DNA of 64,000 nt from Streptomyces sp. Ru62 (GTDB taxonomy: Bacteria; Actinomycetota; Actinomycetes; Streptomycetales; Streptomycetaceae). Below, piece by piece: positions 50,019 to 58,790 of this stretch. Position 1 is the stretch's first letter. Every line of letters begins with the position of its first letter. The stretch covers positions 62,001 to 126,000 of the forward strand of contig NZ_PQSU01000024.1 of NCBI RefSeq assembly GCF_002920615.1, given 5' to 3'. A program made the translations under genes and the position numbers. The notes below the pieces were generated by a model. That model was not told the DNA's origin, searched no databases, and was given only the letters and a program-made list of their open reading frames with translations.

Positions 50019-50858
50019 TCACAGGGGTCGTACGGCCATCTTGTCGAGCGCCTCCAGCAGACCGGGCAGCTCGGGTCCCCGCCCCACCGGCAGTACTTCG
50101 CCGGGCTCCTCGTCGAGCAGGACGAACGCGATGTCGTCGGTGCGGGCAACGATCGACCAGCCGGGGCCGTCGGCACGCAGCGTACGGGCCTCGCCGGGTG
50201 CGAACGACGAGCGCACGCGGCCGAGCGGCGGCGGGGAGTCGACGTAGGCGCGCGCTTCCGCGAGCACCCGGCGGACACCGGTGTGGCCGCCGGCCCTGGC
50301 GCCCTCGCCGTCCTGCGGGGACTCCACGGCCTGCGCCTGCTCACCGGGCACGGGGAAGTCGGCGTCGTTGATCTGCTCCCGCCAGGCGGCCCACTGCAGC
50401 GCTATCTCGTCGGCACCCAGCCGGCGCTGCGCGGGCCCCCAGGAGCCGGTGTCCGGCGGGCACAGCGCCGGCCGCCCGGCCTCCTCGGCGGGCGGGTCGT
50501 GGGGAGCGGGCACGCCGGGTGCCGCGACGGCGACGGCCAGGGGCCATCCCGGCAGGGCGGTCACGACCGCGCGCTCGTCCGGCGACAGCTCGTACTCCAT
50601 GCCGCAGTCCCAGGAGGCGATCGCCACGGCGACCAGCGAGACGTCGTCGATCACGACCGTCCAGCGAGCGCCGTGCCCGTCCTGGCCCAGCACCAGGCCG
50701 TACCCGTCGGCGCGCGGCGCGAGGTCCAGCGCCGCACACGCCTCCGGGTAGTCGTCGCCCAGCACGCTCGGGAACTGTGCCGGCGTGAGCAGTACCGCCG
50801 TCAGCACGTACAGCGCATCGTCCGCGGCGGCGACGGGCTCATCGTCCGTCCCGGCCAT
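50019..50858 (-). CDS. Conserved hypothetical protein (279 aa)
   Basis: A soluble acidic protein starting MAGTDDEPVAAADDALYVLTAVLL with GGGGAGG five bases upstream of ATG 50858. Phrases such as RWTVVIDDVSLVAVAIASWDCGMEYELSPDERAVVTALPGWPLAVAVAAPG (first half) and GWSIVARTDDIAFVLLDEEPGEVLPVGRGPELPGLLEALDKMAV (end) suggest two related alpha/beta modules. No named domain is recognised. It stands alone between the small membrane protein gene and the next hypothetical gene. Confidence 0.8.
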   Translation of the reverse strand: MAGTDDEPVAAADDALYVLTAVLLTPAQFPSVLGDDYPEACAALDLAPRADGYGLVLGQDGHGARWTVVIDDVSLVAVAIASWDCGMEYELSPDERAVVTALPGWPLAVAVAAPGVPAPHDPPAEEAGRPALCPPDTGSWGPAQRRLGADEIALQWAAWREQINDADFPVPGEQAQAVESPQDGEGARAGGHTGVRRVLAEARAYVDSPPPLGRVRSSFAPGEARTLRADGPGWSIVARTDDIAFVLLDEEPGEVLPVGRGPELPGLLEALDKMAVRPL

Positions 50859-51001
50859 CCCTGCCTCCCCAGTGGTTCGTCCATCGGCGCGCACCCTAGT
50901 GCGAGCGGAAGCCGCTTGTCACGACTCCGCGCACCACGCGGAGCTGCAGGTTTCCGCCTGGACAGGGGCGAAACGGCCACATGTGGAGAAGGAAGTTCCG
51001 T

Positions 51002-51298
51002 TCAGGCCGCGGGCAGCCCGAGGAGGTCGCGGGCCACCGCGGCGGGGGTCTCGTCGCGTTCCCGGGCCAGCGCGACGACCGCCCGGCAGGCCAGCTCGCT
51101 CACCCCGAAGGACAGGGCCTCCGGGGACACCCACGCCGCCGCTTCCTCGATCCGGTCCTGGTCGTCCTCCGCGCGGGCCGCGACATAGACGGCCGCTGCT
51201 TCGAACAAGTTGTGTGCGCGCCTCTCCCGGCCGCCTTCCGGCCGCCCCTGCGTGGTGGTGCCGAGCCGGCCGGCGTATCTGCGGATCCTGTCGAACAC
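51002..51298 (-). CDS. Conserved hypothetical protein (98 aa)
   Basis: A small protein beginning VFDRIRRYAGRLG and continuing with HNLFEAAAVYVAARAEDDQDRIEEAAAWVSPEALSFGVSELACRAVVALARERDETPAAVARDLLGLPAA, that is, mostly helical. GTG 51298 is favoured because GGGAAGGG lies eight bases upstream. It resembles short Streptomyces proteins of unknown function. It is divergent from the MpaB-type gene, with 96 bp between the starts. Confidence 0.7.
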   Translation of the reverse strand: MFDRIRRYAGRLGTTTQGRPEGGRERRAHNLFEAAAVYVAARAEDDQDRIEEAAAWVSPEALSFGVSELACRAVVALARERDETPAAVARDLLGLPAA

Positions 51299-51394
51299 AC
51301 GGACCACCCTTCCCTGAACGGGGTCAGTACGATCGCCCATCTGCTGCTTCACAACGTAGAGTTGGAGATTCGGCGGCAGAAGGGGGTCGACGGG

Positions 51395-52300
51395 GTGAAG
51401 CGGTTCGAGCGGCTCGCGGAGATCCGCCGGCTGGACCCGGTGGCGGACGCGCTGGAGATCTACCGCATCAGCGTCGCGTACGAGTTCCCCTGGGACTACG
51501 CCCGCGCTCTCGAACTCGCTCTGTACCGCACCTACGCGGTGCCCGGCATCGGGCGGCTGCTCGCGCGGACGGCGGAGCTGACCGAGCGCACGCAGAAGCG
51601 GTACGACGACACCGTGCTGCTCCTGGACACCATCGTGGAACACGGCTTCGCGGCCCAGGAGGGACGCACCGCGATCCGCCGCATCAACCAGATGCACCGC
51701 AGCTACGACATCAGCGACGACGACATGCGGTACGTGCTGAGCACCTTCGTGGTGATGCCCCGGCGCTGGATCGACGCCTACGGCTGGCGGCGGCTGTCCC
51801 GGCACGAGATCGTCGCCACCACCGAGTACTACCGCACCCTCGGGCGGCACATGGGCATCCCGGACATTCCCCGGACCTACGAGGAGTTCGAGGTCCTTCT
51901 CGACTCCTACGAAGAGGCCCACTTCGGCTGGGACGAGGAGGCCCGCCGGGTCTCCGACGCCACGCTCGACCTGATGACGTCCTGGTATCCGCGTCCCCTG
52001 GCACCGCTGCTGCGCACGGCCACGCTCGCGCTGCTCGACGAGCCCCTGCTGCGCGCGTTCCGCTACCCGCGACCCGGCGCCGCCACCTCCGCGCTGGTGC
52101 GCCGTGCCGTACGGACCCGCGGCCGGTTGGTCCGGCTGCTGCCGCCGCGCCGCAGCCCGCACTTCGCGCGCCAGAACTGGGAGGTCAAGGGCTACCCGAA
52201 CGGCTATCGCGTCGCCGACCTGGGCACGCGACCGGTCCCCGGTCTGCGCGGTTGCCCGGTACGGCACCAGGACAGCTCAGCGGCCGGGCCCGTCGAGTGA
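51395..52300 (+). CDS. MpaB-type oxygenase family protein (DUF2236)
   Basis: The 301-residue protein has AEIRRLDPVADALEIYRISVAYEFPWDYARALELALYRTYAVPGIGRLL near the N-terminus and YEEFEVLLDSYEEAHFGWDEEARRV later, typical for actinobacterial DUF2236/oxygenase MpaB members. Conserved His residues (MHRSYDISDDDMRYVLSTFVVMPRRWID) may bind heme. I chose the GTG at 51395 with AAGGGGG eight bases upstream; a longer frame exists but lacks a start. It ends inside the convergent PadR gene, overlapping by 24 bp. Activity unknown. Confidence 0.85.
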   Translation: MKRFERLAEIRRLDPVADALEIYRISVAYEFPWDYARALELALYRTYAVPGIGRLLARTAELTERTQKRYDDTVLLLDTIVEHGFAAQEGRTAIRRINQMHRSYDISDDDMRYVLSTFVVMPRRWIDAYGWRRLSRHEIVATTEYYRTLGRHMGIPDIPRTYEEFEVLLDSYEEAHFGWDEEARRVSDATLDLMTSWYPRPLAPLLRTATLALLDEPLLRAFRYPRPGAATSALVRRAVRTRGRLVRLLPPRRSPHFARQNWEVKGYPNGYRVADLGTRPVPGLRGCPVRHQDSSAAGPVE

Positions 52301-52810
52301 CGCCAGAGTGTCACGCAGCCAGGCCAGTTCGGCCCGGCTCGTGGCGCGCGCGATGGTGAGAACCCCGCGCCGGAACGGGTCGTCCAGCTCCTCGGCGCGC
52401 AGCGGCCGGTCGCCGTCGTAGAAGAAGCTCGCCGGCTCCTCCAGGAAGGCCAGCCGGCGCCGCAGCACGGCCGCCTGCGCGGCGGGGTCCTCCAGGTGCC
52501 GCAGGAACGCGAGCAGCGTGAACCAGTGGTTCTCGTCGGTGATCTCACGCTGGGCCGGCTCGGCGAGCCGGCGCTTCAACTCCCGCGCGCCCTCCTCGGT
52601 CAGTCTGAGCACATGGCGCGGCGCGGCCACGGCGCCGGGCTCGGTGGCCCGCACCAGCAGACCGGCCTTCTCCAGGCGTTTGATCGCCGGGTACAGCGTG
52701 CTCTCGGCGACGGGCCGCACATGGCCGGTGAGCGCCGCGATGTGGCGGCGCAGGACGTACCCGTGCAGGGGGGCGCCGTACAGGAATCCGAGGATGGCGA
52801 GTTCGAGCAT
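52277..52810 (-). CDS. PadR family transcriptional regulator
   Basis: The 177-residue protein has the PadR winged helix at the N-terminus (MLELAILGFLYGAPLHGYVLRRHIAALTGHVRPVAESTLYPAIKRLEKAGLLV) and a C-terminal helical dimerisation domain (AQREITDENHWFTLLAFLRHLEDPAAQAAVLRRRLAFLE). It is divergent from an alpha/beta hydrolase gene, and palindromes with ATACATCG half-sites lie between them. It probably represses itself and the hydrolase in response to a small molecule. Its 3' end overlaps the MpaB gene by 24 bp. Confidence 0.93.
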   Translation of the reverse strand: MLELAILGFLYGAPLHGYVLRRHIAALTGHVRPVAESTLYPAIKRLEKAGLLVRATEPGAVAAPRHVLRLTEEGARELKRRLAEPAQREITDENHWFTLLAFLRHLEDPAAQAAVLRRRLAFLEEPASFFYDGDRPLRAEELDDPFRRGVLTIARATSRAELAWLRDTLASLDGPGR

Positions 52811-52830
52811 GGCCGCATTCTCCCGCAGGG

Positions 52831-52883
52831 ATACATCGCTGAGCCGATACCGCCTTGACGAGATACATCGACACCGATGTATT
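52831..52883 (+). promoter_or_regulatory. Hydrolase promoter with PadR-type operators
   Basis: TTGACG (52855-52860) and TGTATT (52878-52883) are 17 bp apart. The palindrome ATACATCG-ACAC-CGATGTAT (52863-52882) covers the spacer and -10 box, and a second ATACATCG half-site at 52831-52838 is followed by CCGATA. Occupation would block the promoter, consistent with PadR repression. Confidence 0.65.
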
Positions 52884-52914
52884 GTCGGGTGCGGCGAACA
52901 CGGGGAGGGGCACG

Positions 52915-53670
52915 GTGCAGCAGGCCACGTTCGACAGCAGGGGAAGCCGGATCCGGTGGACCGAGGTGCCCGGGGCGGAGCCCGCCCGGGTGTATCTGCA
53001 CGGACTCGGAGCGATGTCCGCCGTGTACCACGCGCACATCGCGGCGCGCCCCGAACTCGCGGGGCGCCGCAGCCTGTTCGTCGACCTGCCGGGCCACGGC
53101 ACGAGCGACCGCCCCCAGGACTTCGGGTACACGCTGGAGGACCACGCCGACGCGGTGGCCGCCGCCCTGGACGCGGCCGGGGCCGCAGGCGCCGAACTGA
53201 TCGCGCACAGCATGGGCGGTGCCGTAGCCGTCGTCCTCGCCCACCGGCGGCCCGACCTGGTCTCCCGGCTGGTGCTGACGGAGGCCAACCTGGACGCCTT
53301 TCCACCGCCGACCGCCGGCAGCAGCGGAATCGCCGCCTACAGGGAGGACGAGTTCGTCGAAGGGGGGTACGCGCGCGTGCTGGAGGCGGTCGGCCCGCTG
53401 TGGGCGGCGACCATGCGGCTGGCCGACCCGCGCGCGCTGCACCGCAGTGCCGTCGGCCTGTGCAACGGCTCCGACCCCGTGATGCGGACGCTCCTCGAAG
53501 GGCTGCCCGTCGACCGCGTCTTCCTCCAGGGTGAGCACAGCGGTGAACTCGCGGGCCGGGAGCGCCTGGAGGCCGCCGGGGTGCGCGTGGTGACGGTGCC
53601 GGACGCCGGGCACAACGTCATGTTCGACAACCCCGACGCCTTCGTGGCAGCCGTCACCGGTACGGGCTGA
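52915..53670 (+). CDS. Alpha/beta hydrolase
   Basis: A 251-residue alpha/beta hydrolase. The nucleophile elbow is IAHSMGGAVAVV (Ser about 101), an oxyanion segment is YLHGLGAMSAVYH, the acid is probably in FLQGEHSGELAG, and the His is in VPDAGHNVMFDNPDAF near the C-terminus. The GTG at 52915 with GGAGGGG six bases upstream fits better than the ATG at 52855, which lies within the promoter. Controlled most likely by the divergent PadR gene. Substrate unknown. Confidence 0.9.
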   Translation: MQQATFDSRGSRIRWTEVPGAEPARVYLHGLGAMSAVYHAHIAARPELAGRRSLFVDLPGHGTSDRPQDFGYTLEDHADAVAAALDAAGAAGAELIAHSMGGAVAVVLAHRRPDLVSRLVLTEANLDAFPPPTAGSSGIAAYREDEFVEGGYARVLEAVGPLWAATMRLADPRALHRSAVGLCNGSDPVMRTLLEGLPVDRVFLQGEHSGELAGRERLEAAGVRVVTVPDAGHNVMFDNPDAFVAAVTGTG

Positions 53671-53731
53671 CCGACCTCGGCCCTCGGCCTTCGCGCACCC
53701 TGGCGGGCCGGAGGGCCGACTCGCCCGGGGC

Positions 53732-54340
53732 TCAGTCCGCCCGCACCGCGAGCGCCAGGAAGCGGGCGTCCTCGTCGGTGTACGACGTCATCCGCCAGCC
53801 CGAACGTGCGAGGAGCGGCCGGAGGTTGGTCTCGGCCCGCAGGTCGTCGGGGCTGATCCGGCGCCCCTGACGTGCCGCCAGGGCCGCGCGACCGATGGGA
53901 TGGAAGAGCGCGAGCGTGCCGCCCGGCCGGACCCCACGGGCCAGTTCTCGCAGGTTGTCCACCGGACGGGGCAGGTGGGCGATCAGGCCCGCGGCGAACA
54001 CGGCGTCCAGACAGCCCGAGCGCAGCGGCAGCGCGGCGACGTCGGCGAGCATCAGCCGTCCGTCGCGGTGCCTGCCCGCGCGTACGGCGGCCTGGAGCAT
54101 CGCCGGGGTCAGATCCGCGCCCACCACCACCCCGGAGGGGCCCACGGCGGCCCGCAGGGGCGGCAGGGCCCGCCCTGTGCCGCAGCCCGCGTCCAGTACG
54201 CGGTCCCCCTCCCGCAGCCCGAGGTCGGCCACGGCCGCCGCGTAGGCCGGGCCGTCGTCCGGGAACCGGCTGTCCCAGTCGGCGGCGCGGGCGGTGAAGA
54301 AATCCTGGACATGTGTGTGGTCGTCGTTCATGTTCCGCAT
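53732..54340 (-). CDS. SAM-dependent methyltransferase
   Basis: The 202-residue class I methyltransferase has the SAM loop VLDAGCGTGRALPPLRAAVG (about 49-68), GADLTPAMLQAAV, LADVAALPLRSGCLDAVFAAGLIAHLP and LARGVRPGGTLALFHPIGR, a pattern close to the UbiE/Methyltransf_11 family. Start is ATG 54340 or 54331. It is divergent from the MHYT-protein gene with 143 bp between. Substrate unknown. Confidence 0.9.
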   Translation of the reverse strand: MRNMNDDHTHVQDFFTARAADWDSRFPDDGPAYAAAVADLGLREGDRVLDAGCGTGRALPPLRAAVGPSGVVVGADLTPAMLQAAVRAGRHRDGRLMLADVAALPLRSGCLDAVFAAGLIAHLPRPVDNLRELARGVRPGGTLALFHPIGRAALAARQGRRISPDDLRAETNLRPLLARSGWRMTSYTDEDARFLALAVRAD

Positions 54341-54483
54341 GATTCCTCACCGTCACGAGGGAAGTCCTTGTGCGCATGTTCGAGCGGGACGCGATCGTTC
54401 CGGCACAACTGTGCGTCATATTCCGGCACCTTTCGAAATGCGCCCCCTTTGTGCGCCCTTGCGCCCGCTAGCGTCCCGGGGCC

Positions 54484-55257
54484 ATGGGACACCTGGACCA
54501 CGCCGCCTTCGGCTGGCTGACCCCCGCACTGTCGTACGTGATGGCCTGCATAGGCGCCGCACTCGGACTACGCTGCACCGTCCGCGCGCTCGCCGCCACC
54601 GGCCGGGCGCGCCGGAACTGGCTCGTCACCGCCGCCTCTTCGATCGGGACGGGCATCTGGACCATGCACTTCGTGGCCATGCTCGGCTTCCGCGTCAGCG
54701 GCAGCGACATCCGCTACGACGTGCCGCTGACCATCCTCAGCCTTCTCGTCGCCATGGTCGTCGTCTGGGCCGGCGTCTTCGCCGTCGGCTACAGCCGCGA
54801 CCGCAACCGCGCGCTCCTCCTCGGCGGTCTCACCACCGGGCTGGGCGTCGCCAGCATGCACTACCTGGGCATGGCGGCCGTCCGGCTGCACGGCGACGTC
54901 ACGTACGACCCGGTCCTCGTCGGACTGTCGGTACTGATCGCCGTGGTCGCTGCCACCGCGGCACTGTGGGCCGGACTCAACATCAAGTCACCCCTCGCGG
55001 TCACCGTCGCCTCCCTCGTCATGGGAGCGGCCGTCAGCAGCATGCACTACACCGGGATGTTCGCGGTGAGCGTGCGCGTGGACCCTTCCGGCGACGCGCT
55101 GCCCGGGGCCACGGCGATGCAGTTCATCTTCCCCCTCGCCGTCGGCCTCGGGTCCTACCTGTTCATCACATCGGCCTTCGTCGCCCTCTCGCCCACGGCC
55201 GACGAGCGCGAGGCGTCCGCCTCCGCCCAGCGGCCCCTCGAAAGCGTCGCCCGCTAG
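54484..55257 (+). CDS. MHYT-domain membrane sensor
   Basis: The 257-residue protein has seven transmembrane helices with the three MHYT motifs: WTMHFVAM, ASMHYLGMAAV and SSMHYTGMFAV. The domain is thought to bind copper and sense O2, CO or NO. No GGDEF or EAL domain is attached, so it is a stand-alone sensor. The gene ends 47 bp before cvnA, on the same strand, so it may be co-transcribed with the conservon. Start ATG 54484 has no strong ribosome site. Confidence 0.92.
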   Translation: MGHLDHAAFGWLTPALSYVMACIGAALGLRCTVRALAATGRARRNWLVTAASSIGTGIWTMHFVAMLGFRVSGSDIRYDVPLTILSLLVAMVVVWAGVFAVGYSRDRNRALLLGGLTTGLGVASMHYLGMAAVRLHGDVTYDPVLVGLSVLIAVVAATAALWAGLNIKSPLAVTVASLVMGAAVSSMHYTGMFAVSVRVDPSGDALPGATAMQFIFPLAVGLGSYLFITSAFVALSPTADEREASASAQRPLESVAR

Positions 55258-55304
55258 CGGGACCCCCGCCCGAGCGCACCGACCACGTCCCGAGCGAGGA
55301 GGCC

Positions 55305-57923
55305 ATGCGCCCACCCCGAACACCCCAGAACGCCGCCGCCCCGGCACACCGTCCGCGCGGACGCCGCGCGCACGCCGGACCGCCCGCCGACGAGGGCCGC
55401 CGCACGCCCGGCCCGCCGCCGGACTCCGCACGCGCGCGTGGAGGCCGCCGGCACCTGCGGCCAAGCACCGTTCGCGCCAAGGTGGTCAGCCTTCTGATGG
55501 TGCCCGTCGTCTCCCTGCTCGCCCTCTGGGCGTACGCCACCGTCAGCACCGCTCAGGACGTCGCCCGGCTGCGCCAGTCGCAACGGGTGGACGCCGAACT
55601 GCGCAGCCCGGTGGCCGCGGCCGTCACCGCCCTGCAGGCCGAGCGCACCGCGGCCGTCCGCTACGCCACGGACCCCCGCGCCGGCGACGGCGGCGACCTC
55701 GACGACCTCGCGGCCCGCACCGACCGCGCCGTGGGCAGGTTGCGGCTCGGCCGGGACAGCACGGTCGCCGACAGCCAGGAACTCCCCGCCGGCGTCTCCA
55801 GGCGCCTCGGCGTCTTCGTCACCGGGGCCGAGCACCTCCGCACACTGAGAACGGCCGTCAAGGGGCACAAGACAGGCTGGGACGAGGTGTACGCGCAGTA
55901 CACGAAGACCATCGGTGCCGCCTTCGCGGTCGACGGCGCACTCACCGGCATCCAGCAGGCCGACGTCGCCTCCGACGCGCGCGTGCTGCTCGAATTCTCC
56001 CGCGCCGCCGAAGCACTGGCCCAGGAGGACGCCCTGCTGAGCAGCGCACGGGCCGCCGGCACCCTGCAGGGGGAGCGACTGCGGCTCTTCGGCGCCGCCG
56101 TCGCCACGCGCCGTGCCCTCACCGAGACCGCGGTCACCGATCTGCCCGCCGCCCAGCGCGCCGACTGGCGCGATCTGACCGCCGGCGGTTCCTACACCAC
56201 TCTGGGCACCGCCGAGAACAACCTGCTCGCCGCTGGACCGGGCGTCCACATCGACAAGGAACCGCAAGCCGCCTGGAGCGCCGCACATACGCGCGTACAG
56301 GACGGCATGCGGACCATCGCGGCCGGTGCGGGCCGCGCCGTCGCCGGCCGCGCAGACCCGGTCACCCGCGGCCTGCTCAGCCCGGCCGGAGCCGCCGTAC
56401 TCCTGGGACTCGCCGCCGTCGCCGCCTCCCTCGTCATCTCCGTCCGCATCGGACGGGCTCTCGTGGTGGAACTCGTGAGCCTGCGCAACGACGCGCTGGA
56501 GATCGCCCGCCGCAAACTCCCGGAAGCGATGCGGAAGCTGCGCGCGGGCGAGGAGATCGATATCCGGGCCGAGGCACCCTCCGGACCGCCGGCCGAGGAC
56601 GAGACCGGCCAGGTCGCGGAGGCCCTGACCACCGTGCACCGCGCCGCGCTGCGCGCCGCCGTGGAGCGCGCCGAACTCGCCAGCGGCATCTCCGGGGTCT
56701 TCGTCAACCTCGCCCGCCGCAGCCAGGTCCTGGTCCACCGCCAGCTCAGCCTCCTGGACAGCATGGAGCGGCGCTCCGACGACCCGGACGAACTCAGTGA
56801 CCTCTTCCGCCTGGACCACCTCACGACCCGGATGCGGCGCCACGCGGAGAGCCTGATCATCCTGTCCGGCGCCGCGCCCGGCCGGGCCTGGCGGATGCCG
56901 GTGTCCCTGACCAACGTCGTACGCGCCGCCGTCTCGGAGATCGAGGACTACGCGCGCGTGGAGGTACGCCAGTTCCCCGAGGCGTACGTCATCGGCGCGG
57001 CGGTGGCCGACCTCACCCATCTGCTCGCCGAAGTCGTCGAGAACGCGGCCCAGTTCTCACCACCGCACACGCGCGTGCGGGTCACCGGCGAACCCGTCGG
57101 CAACGGCTACGCCCTGGAGATCGAGGACCGGGGGCTCGGCATGGGCGCCGAGACCCTGGCCGAGGCCAACCGCCGCATCGAACAGTCAGAGGCGCTGGAC
57201 CTCTTCGACAGCGACCGCCTCGGACTCTTCGTGGTCAGCAGGCTCGCCTCCCGGCACGACATCAAGGTGCATCTGCGGACCTCACCGTACGGAGGCACCA
57301 CCGCCGTGGTCCTGCTGCCGAAGGCCCTGCTGCACAGCGGCTCGGCCGAATCGTCCACCCGCCGGGGCGAACAGGCCCGACCCGACGAGGAACGCGCCTA
57401 CGCGCGCGTACCCGGCGCGACCCCGCCCCAGGAAGCCGCTGTCACCCCGTGGCCGGACCGTCCCGCCCTGGCAGCCACCGCACCCGGCCCGCACGGCACC
57501 GCGCGGACACCTGGGCCCCAGAGCACCGGGAAGGCGCCCGACGCTCACACCACCAGGCCGGCCCCAGACCCGGACGGCACCGGCACGGCGGCCCGCTCCC
57601 ACGACGCCGTCCATGAACCCCCGCCCCCCGGCGTCACCACCCTGAGACTGCACCGCTCGCCGGACGCCTCCGAGCCCTCCGACGATCTCCCGCGCCGTGT
57701 GCGCCAGGCGAGCCTCGCCCCGCAACTGCGCCACCAGCGCCCCGAAGAGCCGGTACAGCAGCCCGCCCGCCACGGTGACGACCGGCGCACCCCCGAACTC
57801 GTACGGGACCGCATGGCGGCATACCGCGACGGCTGGGCGCGCGGCGGTGGCAGGAGGCCCGGCCGCGGCACCGCACCGGAACCGGAAACGGGCAGTCACA
57901 GCAGCGAAGGAGACCCGGCATGA
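55305..57923 (+). CDS. cvnA: Conservon sensor histidine kinase CvnA
   Basis: The 872-residue protein has a basic N-tail, a transmembrane helix (about 62-82), a nitrate-sensor-like (NIT) helical region (90-350), a second transmembrane helix (about 365-385), a HAMP-like linker, then the phosphoacceptor region LFRLDHLTTRMRRHAESLIILSG and an HATPase domain with VVENAAQFSPP, DRGLGMG and DRLGLFVVSRLA. The last 250 residues are Pro/Ala-rich and unstructured. Conservon kinases of Streptomyces work with CvnB, CvnC and CvnD, thought to act like a G-protein-linked sensor. The start has GAGGAGG directly upstream. ATGA overlaps cvnB. Confidence 0.93.
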   Translation: MRPPRTPQNAAAPAHRPRGRRAHAGPPADEGRRTPGPPPDSARARGGRRHLRPSTVRAKVVSLLMVPVVSLLALWAYATVSTAQDVARLRQSQRVDAELRSPVAAAVTALQAERTAAVRYATDPRAGDGGDLDDLAARTDRAVGRLRLGRDSTVADSQELPAGVSRRLGVFVTGAEHLRTLRTAVKGHKTGWDEVYAQYTKTIGAAFAVDGALTGIQQADVASDARVLLEFSRAAEALAQEDALLSSARAAGTLQGERLRLFGAAVATRRALTETAVTDLPAAQRADWRDLTAGGSYTTLGTAENNLLAAGPGVHIDKEPQAAWSAAHTRVQDGMRTIAAGAGRAVAGRADPVTRGLLSPAGAAVLLGLAAVAASLVISVRIGRALVVELVSLRNDALEIARRKLPEAMRKLRAGEEIDIRAEAPSGPPAEDETGQVAEALTTVHRAALRAAVERAELASGISGVFVNLARRSQVLVHRQLSLLDSMERRSDDPDELSDLFRLDHLTTRMRRHAESLIILSGAAPGRAWRMPVSLTNVVRAAVSEIEDYARVEVRQFPEAYVIGAAVADLTHLLAEVVENAAQFSPPHTRVRVTGEPVGNGYALEIEDRGLGMGAETLAEANRRIEQSEALDLFDSDRLGLFVVSRLASRHDIKVHLRTSPYGGTTAVVLLPKALLHSGSAESSTRRGEQARPDEERAYARVPGATPPQEAAVTPWPDRPALAATAPGPHGTARTPGPQSTGKAPDAHTTRPAPDPDGTGTAARSHDAVHEPPPPGVTTLRLHRSPDASEPSDDLPRRVRQASLAPQLRHQRPEEPVQQPARHGDDRRTPELVRDRMAAYRDGWARGGGRRPGRGTAPEPETGSHSSEGDPA

Positions 57924-58357
57924 TCCAGGAACCGACACCGAGGACCGGCCAGCGGTCCGGCGAACTGGACTGGCTGCTCGACGACCTGGTGACACGCGTG
58001 CGCGAGGTACGGCACGCCGTCGTACTCTCCAACGACGGCCTGGCGGTCGGTGCCTCCACCGACCTCGCGCGGGAGGACGCCGAGCACCTCGCCGCCGTGG
58101 CCTCCGGCTTCAACAGCCTCGCCAAGGGCGCGGGACGGCACTTCGGAGCGGGCGGAGTGCGCCAGACCATGGTCGAGATGGACGACGCGTTCCTCTTCGT
58201 GGCCGCGGCCGGTGACGGCTCCTGCCTCGCCCTGCTCACCGCGGTCACCGCCGACATCGGGCTGGTCGCCTACGAGATGGCCCGCCTGGTCAAACAGGTG
58301 GGCGAGCACCTCTACACGGCGCCGCGCGCCGCGGCACAACCGCCCGCCGCAGGATGA
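57920..58357 (+). CDS. cvnB: Conservon roadblock/LC7 protein CvnB
   Basis: A 145-residue Roadblock/LC7-domain protein: LDWLLDDLVTRVREVRHAVVLSNDGLAVGASTDLAREDAEHLAAVASGFNSLAKGAGRHFGAGGVRQTMVEMDDAFLFVAAAGDGSCLALLT followed by a short tail. It interacts with the kinase or with the GTPase CvnD and may act as its regulator. Its ATG overlaps the cvnA stop by four bases. A paralogue lies at 60153. Confidence 0.95.
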   Translation: MIQEPTPRTGQRSGELDWLLDDLVTRVREVRHAVVLSNDGLAVGASTDLAREDAEHLAAVASGFNSLAKGAGRHFGAGGVRQTMVEMDDAFLFVAAAGDGSCLALLTAVTADIGLVAYEMARLVKQVGEHLYTAPRAAAQPPAAG

Positions 58358-58376
58358 GCCGGGAAGGCGGCACCCG

Positions 58377-58790
58377 ATGACCGAGAACCCGACCGGCGAG
58401 CCCCGGGAGCCGGGCAGCCAGTGGTACGACGGCGAGGCCGGACCCCTGGTCCGCCCGTATGCCATGACGGGTGGCCGGACCCAGCCCGGGCCGACCGGAG
58501 TGCGCTTCGACTTGATCGCACTCGTCACCCTCGACCCCGCCGCACCGGCGCTCGACGACGACACCGCGCTCGGCCCCGAACACCGGACCCTGATCGACCT
58601 GTGCCGCCCCGAGACGCAGTCCGTCGCCGAACTCGCCGCGGACGCGGACCTTCCGGTCGGCGTGGTCCGGGTGCTTCTCGGGGACCTCCTGGAACTCGGC
58701 TGTGTGACCATCAGCCGCCCCGTGCCACCGGCGCACCTGCCCGACGAACGGATTCTGCGCGAGGTCATCGCGGGATTGCGAGCACTGTAG
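58377..58790 (+). CDS. cvnC: Conservon DUF742 protein CvnC
   Basis: The 137-residue DUF742 protein has SQWYDGEAGPLVRPYAMTGGRTQPG near the N-terminus and the HTH-like stretch TLIDLCRPETQSVAELAADADLPVGVVRVLLGDLLELGCVTI (about 82-123). Its role in conservons is not known in detail; it may modulate the GTPase. GGGAAGG lies about eight bases before the ATG. In most conservons the D gene follows at once; here the next 230 bp are non-standard. Confidence 0.94.
   Translation: MTENPTGEPREPGSQWYDGEAGPLVRPYAMTGGRTQPGPTGVRFDLIALVTLDPAAPALDDDTALGPEHRTLIDLCRPETQSVAELAADADLPVGVVRVLLGDLLELGCVTISRPVPPAHLPDERILREVIAGLRAL

Noticed and set aside
51338..51394. Earlier start of the MpaB-type gene within the continuous upstream frame
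   Set aside because: No ATG or GTG codon with a ribosome site there; the only codons are GTC, GTA and a TTG without a site, while GTG 51395 has AAGGGGG upstream.
52855..52914. ATG at 52855 as start of the alpha/beta hydrolase
   Set aside because: It would place the promoter and operator inside the coding sequence; GTG 52915 has a strong ribosome site and fits the fold.
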